A DNA stretch of 36,618 bases. Origin: Lachnoclostridium sp. UBA7097. Lineage in GTDB: Bacteria > Bacillota > Clostridia > Lachnospirales > Lachnospiraceae. The notes beneath the pieces were generated by a model. That model saw only the letters and a list, made by a program, of their open reading frames with translations. It ran no database searches and was not told where the DNA came from. This document shows positions 33,915-36,618 of this stretch, piece by piece; position 1 is the first letter of the stretch; every line of letters starts with the position of its first letter. The translations under genes were made by a program, and so were the position numbers. The stretch covers positions 1 to 36,618 of the forward strand of contig DKYP01000011.1 of assembly GCA_002499945.1 (NCBI GenBank), read 5' to 3'.

Positions 33915-33929
33915 GAAAGGGCTAATAAT

Positions 33930-34031
33930 ATGAAAAAAATTATTTTATTTGTTATTTTAGGATAATATGCGGACAATGCACCTATGCCAAAGATGTAACC
34001 TGGTATATTACCAAAAAATTTAAAACAGCAA
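33930..34031 (+). pseudogene. Remnant of a small secreted protein gene
   Basis: After AAAGGGC an ATG at 33930 opens MKKIILFVILG and stops at once (TAA, 33963-33965). Two bases out of frame, the sequence continues from 33962 as IICGQCTYAKDVTWYITKK, which would complete a signal peptide with a plausible cut after TYA. The joined reading looks like the start of an exported protein whose gene is frameshifted and whose rest is missing, since a terminator begins at 34032. It could instead be chance. The remaining bases to 34153 hold that terminator and the sigma-gene promoter. Confidence 0.4.
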
Positions 34032-34078
34032 GGCGTTTCTGTGGAATATTAATTTCCGTGGAACCGTCTTTTTATTTT
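34032..34078 (+). terminator. Rho-independent terminator
   Basis: Arms 34032-34046 and 34054-34068 pair over 15 positions with one mismatch and several G-U pairs, loop of seven, followed by TTTTTATTTT. Confidence 0.75.
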
Positions 34079-34097
34079 ATAAAAAATTATATTTATA

Positions 34098-34136
34098 ATG
34101 CAAGGTTTTGCATTTTTATTTCGTATACAATATAGA
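34098..34136 (+). promoter_or_regulatory. Promoter and palindrome ahead of the ECF sigma gene
   Basis: TTGCAT (34108-34113) and TATAGA (34131-34136) are 17 bp apart, a fair sigma-A match. The -35 box is half of a palindrome, ATGCAA-GGTT-TTGCAT (34098-34113). CGTATA at 34122-34127, placed 17 bases after TGCAAG (34099-34104), could instead serve as an ECF-type -10 for autoregulation. The two readings cannot be separated by eye. Confidence 0.45.
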
Positions 34137-34153
34137 AGGGAGGCGGAATAAAA

Positions 34154-34705
34154 ATGTATATTTATAATTATGCAGAAGATGGTACAGAGGAAGGAGGGGA
34201 AACATATATTTATAGCCATGCAGAGATAGAAAACATTTTAGAAAAGTATGGTGACACTATTTACCGTGCAGCATACATCCAGTTAAAAAGCAGGGATAAA
34301 GCAGATGATATTTACCAGGAGGTTTGTATTAAACTTTTACGCCTGAAGCAAAAGATAGAAGGTGAGGAACATTTAAAAGCATGGCTTCTCAGGGCAACTA
34401 TAGATTGTTGTAAGGATTACTGGAAGTCTGTGTGGTACCGCAAAGTAACAGTTGATAACCAGATGGTTACAGAGCAGATAGAAGAGGGCGGGGAACAGGA
34501 AGCAGGTTATCTTACAGAGTGTATGCAGCAATTACCAGGTAAATATAGTGCAGTTTTACATTTATTTTATTATGAGGAATATAGCATAAAAGAAATTGCA
34601 GAAATACTAAATACAAAAGAAAATACAGTTGCCAGCAGGTTATCAAGAGGCAGGGACAAGTTAAAAAAGATATTAGGGAAAGGTGGGAATAATTATGAAT
34701 TTTAA
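34154..34705 (+). CDS. ECF-type RNA polymerase sigma factor
   Basis: A 183-residue sigma-70 family protein of the extracytoplasmic-function group. Region 2 covers about 28-95 ('DDIYQEVCIKLLRLKQKI', 'HLKAWLLRATIDCCKDYWK') and region 4 about 120-172 ('LPGKYSAVLHLFYYEEYSIKEIAEIL' across two helices, then 'TVASRLSRGRDKLKKIL'). Regions 1.1 and 3 are absent, as expected. It should direct transcription of stress genes when released by the downstream membrane protein. GGGAGGCGG precedes ATG 34154. A 25-residue acidic, tyrosine-rich stretch precedes region 2. Confidence 0.92.
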   Translation: MYIYNYAEDGTEEGGETYIYSHAEIENILEKYGDTIYRAAYIQLKSRDKADDIYQEVCIKLLRLKQKIEGEEHLKAWLLRATIDCCKDYWKSVWYRKVTVDNQMVTEQIEEGGEQEAGYLTECMQQLPGKYSAVLHLFYYEEYSIKEIAEILNTKENTVASRLSRGRDKLKKILGKGGNNYEF

Positions 34706-35453
34706 AGAAAGTTATAAACAGGAGATGGATTTATTAAAGAAAACGCCGGGGCTTACAAGTAAGGCAATAACAAGTATCCAGGAGAAGAAATACAGGTCTT
34801 ATTCTGCCTGGAAAATGGTTTTTGCAGCAGCAGCGTTTATATGTATAATTGGCGGGGCGGTACAGCATGAAAAAATAATTAGTTTTGCTGAAGCCATAAT
34901 AGGCAGGTTTACATTATCTGCCGGTGGCGGAAAAATGGAATTTGGGGAAATAAAGGCTGTTCCAATGGATGTAGAAGGTTTTATTAAAGATGCAGGTACA
35001 AAAATAGTTACTGGCTGGGATGACAAGGCAGAACCCCCATATTCTTATTACCAGAATTTTAATTCTTATGAGGATATGAACAGGGTTACAAATATAGTTC
35101 TGCCTTGTGCAGATAAAGTTTTGTACAAGGAAATTTCAGTCCAGATAGTTCCAGAAAATAATTGCGGCCATATAAATGCACAGATTATCTATGATGGTGC
35201 ATCATATAATGTAAATGGGATGTATACCACCAAAGGATTTAACCAGGACAGCTGGGGGTTTGGTGAAAATAATGCAGAAACAGTAGAGAAATATAAGTAT
35301 GGAAATGACAGGAATGCAAGTTTTGTAAAAGATGCTGATGGGCATGATGTAGTATATTTTAGTGAAGAAAATATATTATTCAAGATGAGTTTCAATAATG
35401 GCACAAGGAAGCAGGTAAAGAAACTTTTAGGGCTTTTTGGGGATAATAAATAA
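34695..35453 (+). CDS. Probable anti-sigma factor, single-pass membrane protein
   Basis: A 252-residue protein: cytoplasmic N-terminal segment of about 38 residues, one helix (about 39-57, WKMVFAAAAFICIIGGAV) and an outside domain of some 190 residues with no recognised family. The layout, and the 11-base overlap with the sigma gene, fit an anti-sigma factor that holds the ECF factor at the membrane. No classical zinc-binding anti-sigma motif is seen, so the mode of binding is open. ATG 34695 follows AAAGGTGGG by about seven bases; GTG 34683 lies inside that site. Confidence 0.78.
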   Translation: MNFKESYKQEMDLLKKTPGLTSKAITSIQEKKYRSYSAWKMVFAAAAFICIIGGAVQHEKIISFAEAIIGRFTLSAGGGKMEFGEIKAVPMDVEGFIKDAGTKIVTGWDDKAEPPYSYYQNFNSYEDMNRVTNIVLPCADKVLYKEISVQIVPENNCGHINAQIIYDGASYNVNGMYTTKGFNQDSWGFGENNAETVEKYKYGNDRNASFVKDADGHDVVYFSEENILFKMSFNNGTRKQVKKLLGLFGDNK

Positions 35454-35480
35454 ATCCTGTAAAAAACTGAAAAAAATATA

Positions 35481-35535
35481 AATAAGCCAGATGCCATGCA
35501 AAAGCTGCAAGGTATCTGGTTTATTTTGTTATTTT
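35481..35535. terminator. Bidirectional terminator between converging genes
   Basis: Arms 35481-35495 and 35511-35525 pair over 15 bp (two G-U), with TTTTG and a T-rich run on the plus side and a T-rich stretch on the minus strand beyond 35481. It serves both the anti-sigma gene and trkH. Confidence 0.85.
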
Positions 35536-36618
35536 TTATGTAATTTTTTTCTTATTCTGGCAAAAGGTTCTTTCCATATGCCTGGATGGAAAAGTATTAA
35601 TAGCGGGAACAGTTCCAGACGCCCGGCAAGCATATCAAACATTAATACAATTTTGGAAAAAATACTGAAACTTCCAAAATTCTGTGCAGGTCCTGCTTCT
35701 GCCAGCCCTGGTCCCATATTATTTATAGTTGCAAGAACGGCAGTAAAATTTGAAGTGAAATCCTTATTATCAAGTGAAACAGCTAGTACAGATAATGCAA
35801 ATATAACAGTAAACGCAACGAAGTAAACATTTGTTGCACGTAAAATCTCATGTTCAACTGGTTTTCCATCCATTTTTATTTTCTGTATGCTTTTTGGGTG
35901 GATATAAGAGCCAAGTTCCTTTTTTATGGATTTTACCAAAATAATAATACGTGATACCTTAATCCCGCCGCCAGTGCTTCCGGCACACGCCCCTATAAAC
36001 ATAACAAGTATAAGTACAGTTTTGGCAGTCTGTGGCCACAGGTCATAATCAGTAGTTGAAAAACCTGTTGAGGTAATCAATGTAGAAACCTGGAAAAATG
36101 CATGGCGCAAGGCATCTGCTGCAGAACCGGCAGTCTTTGCAATATTTAAGAAAATAATTGTAACCGATATAATTATTATCATAAAGTATGTGCGGACTTC
36201 TTCTATGCTAAGTGCTTTTCTCCATTTGCGGTAAATAAGCAGGTAATAAACATTAAAATTTACCCCAAATAAAATCATAAAAATTGCCACAACCCATTGT
36301 ATATATGGTGAATATCCGCCAATACTGTCATTTTTAACGCCAAATCCGCCCGTGCCCGCTGTACCAAAAGTAATTGTGAGCGTATCAAATAACCCAATAC
36401 CCCCGGCAAGCATAAATATAATCTGTAGCATTGTCATGCCAAAATAAATAATATATAACAGGCGGGCAGTGGTTTTTATTTTAGGTACAAGTTTTCCAAC
36501 AGAAGGTCCCGGGCTTTCTGCGCGCATCAGGTTAATCTGTGAACCCCCGCTTAACGGGATAACAGCAAGCAGGAAAACCAATACACCCATGCCGCCAATC
36601 CAGTGTGTAAAACTGCGC
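35529..36618 (-). CDS. trkH: TrkH/KtrB-type potassium uptake channel subunit, N-terminus beyond window
   Basis: At least 362 residues of a membrane potassium transporter; the frame runs off the window edge (the last visible part reads RSFTHWIGGMGVL, a conserved TrkH stretch near the first pore unit). Three of the four filter regions are visible: 'FGTAGTGGFGV', 'ITSTGFSTTDYD' and 'NNMGPGL'. CAGSTGGGIK marks the intramembrane loop that gates the pore. It normally works with a cytoplasmic TrkA/KtrA nucleotide-binding subunit, not in this window. The KLHKK end lies just before the shared terminator. Confidence 0.95.
   Translation of the reverse strand, partial: RSFTHWIGGMGVLVFLLAVIPLSGGSQINLMRAESPGPSVGKLVPKIKTTARLLYIIYFGMTMLQIIFMLAGGIGLFDTLTITFGTAGTGGFGVKNDSIGGYSPYIQWVVAIFMILFGVNFNVYYLLIYRKWRKALSIEEVRTYFMIIIISVTIIFLNIAKTAGSAADALRHAFFQVSTLITSTGFSTTDYDLWPQTAKTVLILVMFIGACAGSTGGGIKVSRIIILVKSIKKELGSYIHPKSIQKIKMDGKPVEHEILRATNVYFVAFTVIFALSVLAVSLDNKDFTSNFTAVLATINNMGPGLAEAGPAQNFGSFSIFSKIVLMFDMLAGRLELFPLLILFHPGIWKEPFARIRKKLHKK

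Noticed and set aside
1..36618. CRISPR arrays, tRNA or rRNA genes
   Set aside because: No regularly spaced repeats, cloverleaf-like sequences or rRNA stretches were seen; genes cover almost the whole window.

Overview
The window looks like a low-GC Gram-positive chromosome from the Clostridia, most likely a Lachnospiraceae-type gut bacterium. The reasons are AT-rich coding sequence with strong AGGAGG-type ribosome binding sites, sporulation-linked genes (BofA-like, YaaL/DUF2508, a SpoIIQ-like protein), a Firmicute-style Tad locus with DUF5702 and FHA proteins, and paired ABC transporter/two-component modules. The family assignment is inference from gene content; no marker RNA is present.

Region by region. 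1-2048 is the end of a mobile element: two overlapping serine recombinases, the first cut by the window edge and lacking a zinc ribbon. 2142-2819 holds divergent yaaL and bofA homologues. 2857-12399 is one long tad pilus operon behind a near-consensus promoter: prepilin peptidase, TadZ, TadA (frameshifted by one extra C), TadB, TadC (with an inserted Ig-like domain), a Flp1-type pilin, a DUF5702 protein, a TadE-like protein with two cysteine modules, a second prepilin peptidase, a second TadE-like protein and a DUF6382/FHA protein. 12407-17925 concerns alpha-glucan use: a GH31 glucosidase on the minus strand, a PrcB-type lipoprotein and a glycogen phosphorylase. 18044-20644 carries SppA, an RDD membrane protein and a SpoIIQ-like degenerate LytM protein.

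20846-30866 contains two tandem, clearly paralogous four-gene modules (ABC ATPase, 8-TM FtsX-type permease, OmpR-type regulator, histidine kinase), of the kind that handles peptide antibiotics or cell-envelope stress. The first has a promoter with phased ATCTTAA repeats and a twin-hairpin element between permease and regulator. A terminator-like hairpin separates the modules. 30892-33914 has a GNAT acetyltransferase, a TIM-barrel sugar isomerase-like protein and an AAA-like ATPase/PD-(D/E)XK protein. 33930-34078 holds a small gene remnant and a terminator. 34154-35453 is an ECF sigma factor with its probable anti-sigma factor. The window ends in a truncated, minus-strand TrkH-type potassium transporter.

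Points most worth a second look: the tadA frameshift at the Walker B motif; the concentration of non-ATG start codons in the tad operon, including a likely ATT start; the Ig-like insertion in TadC; the duplicated Cys modules in the TadE-like protein; the operator-like repeats; and the short recombinase overlapping a full-length one.
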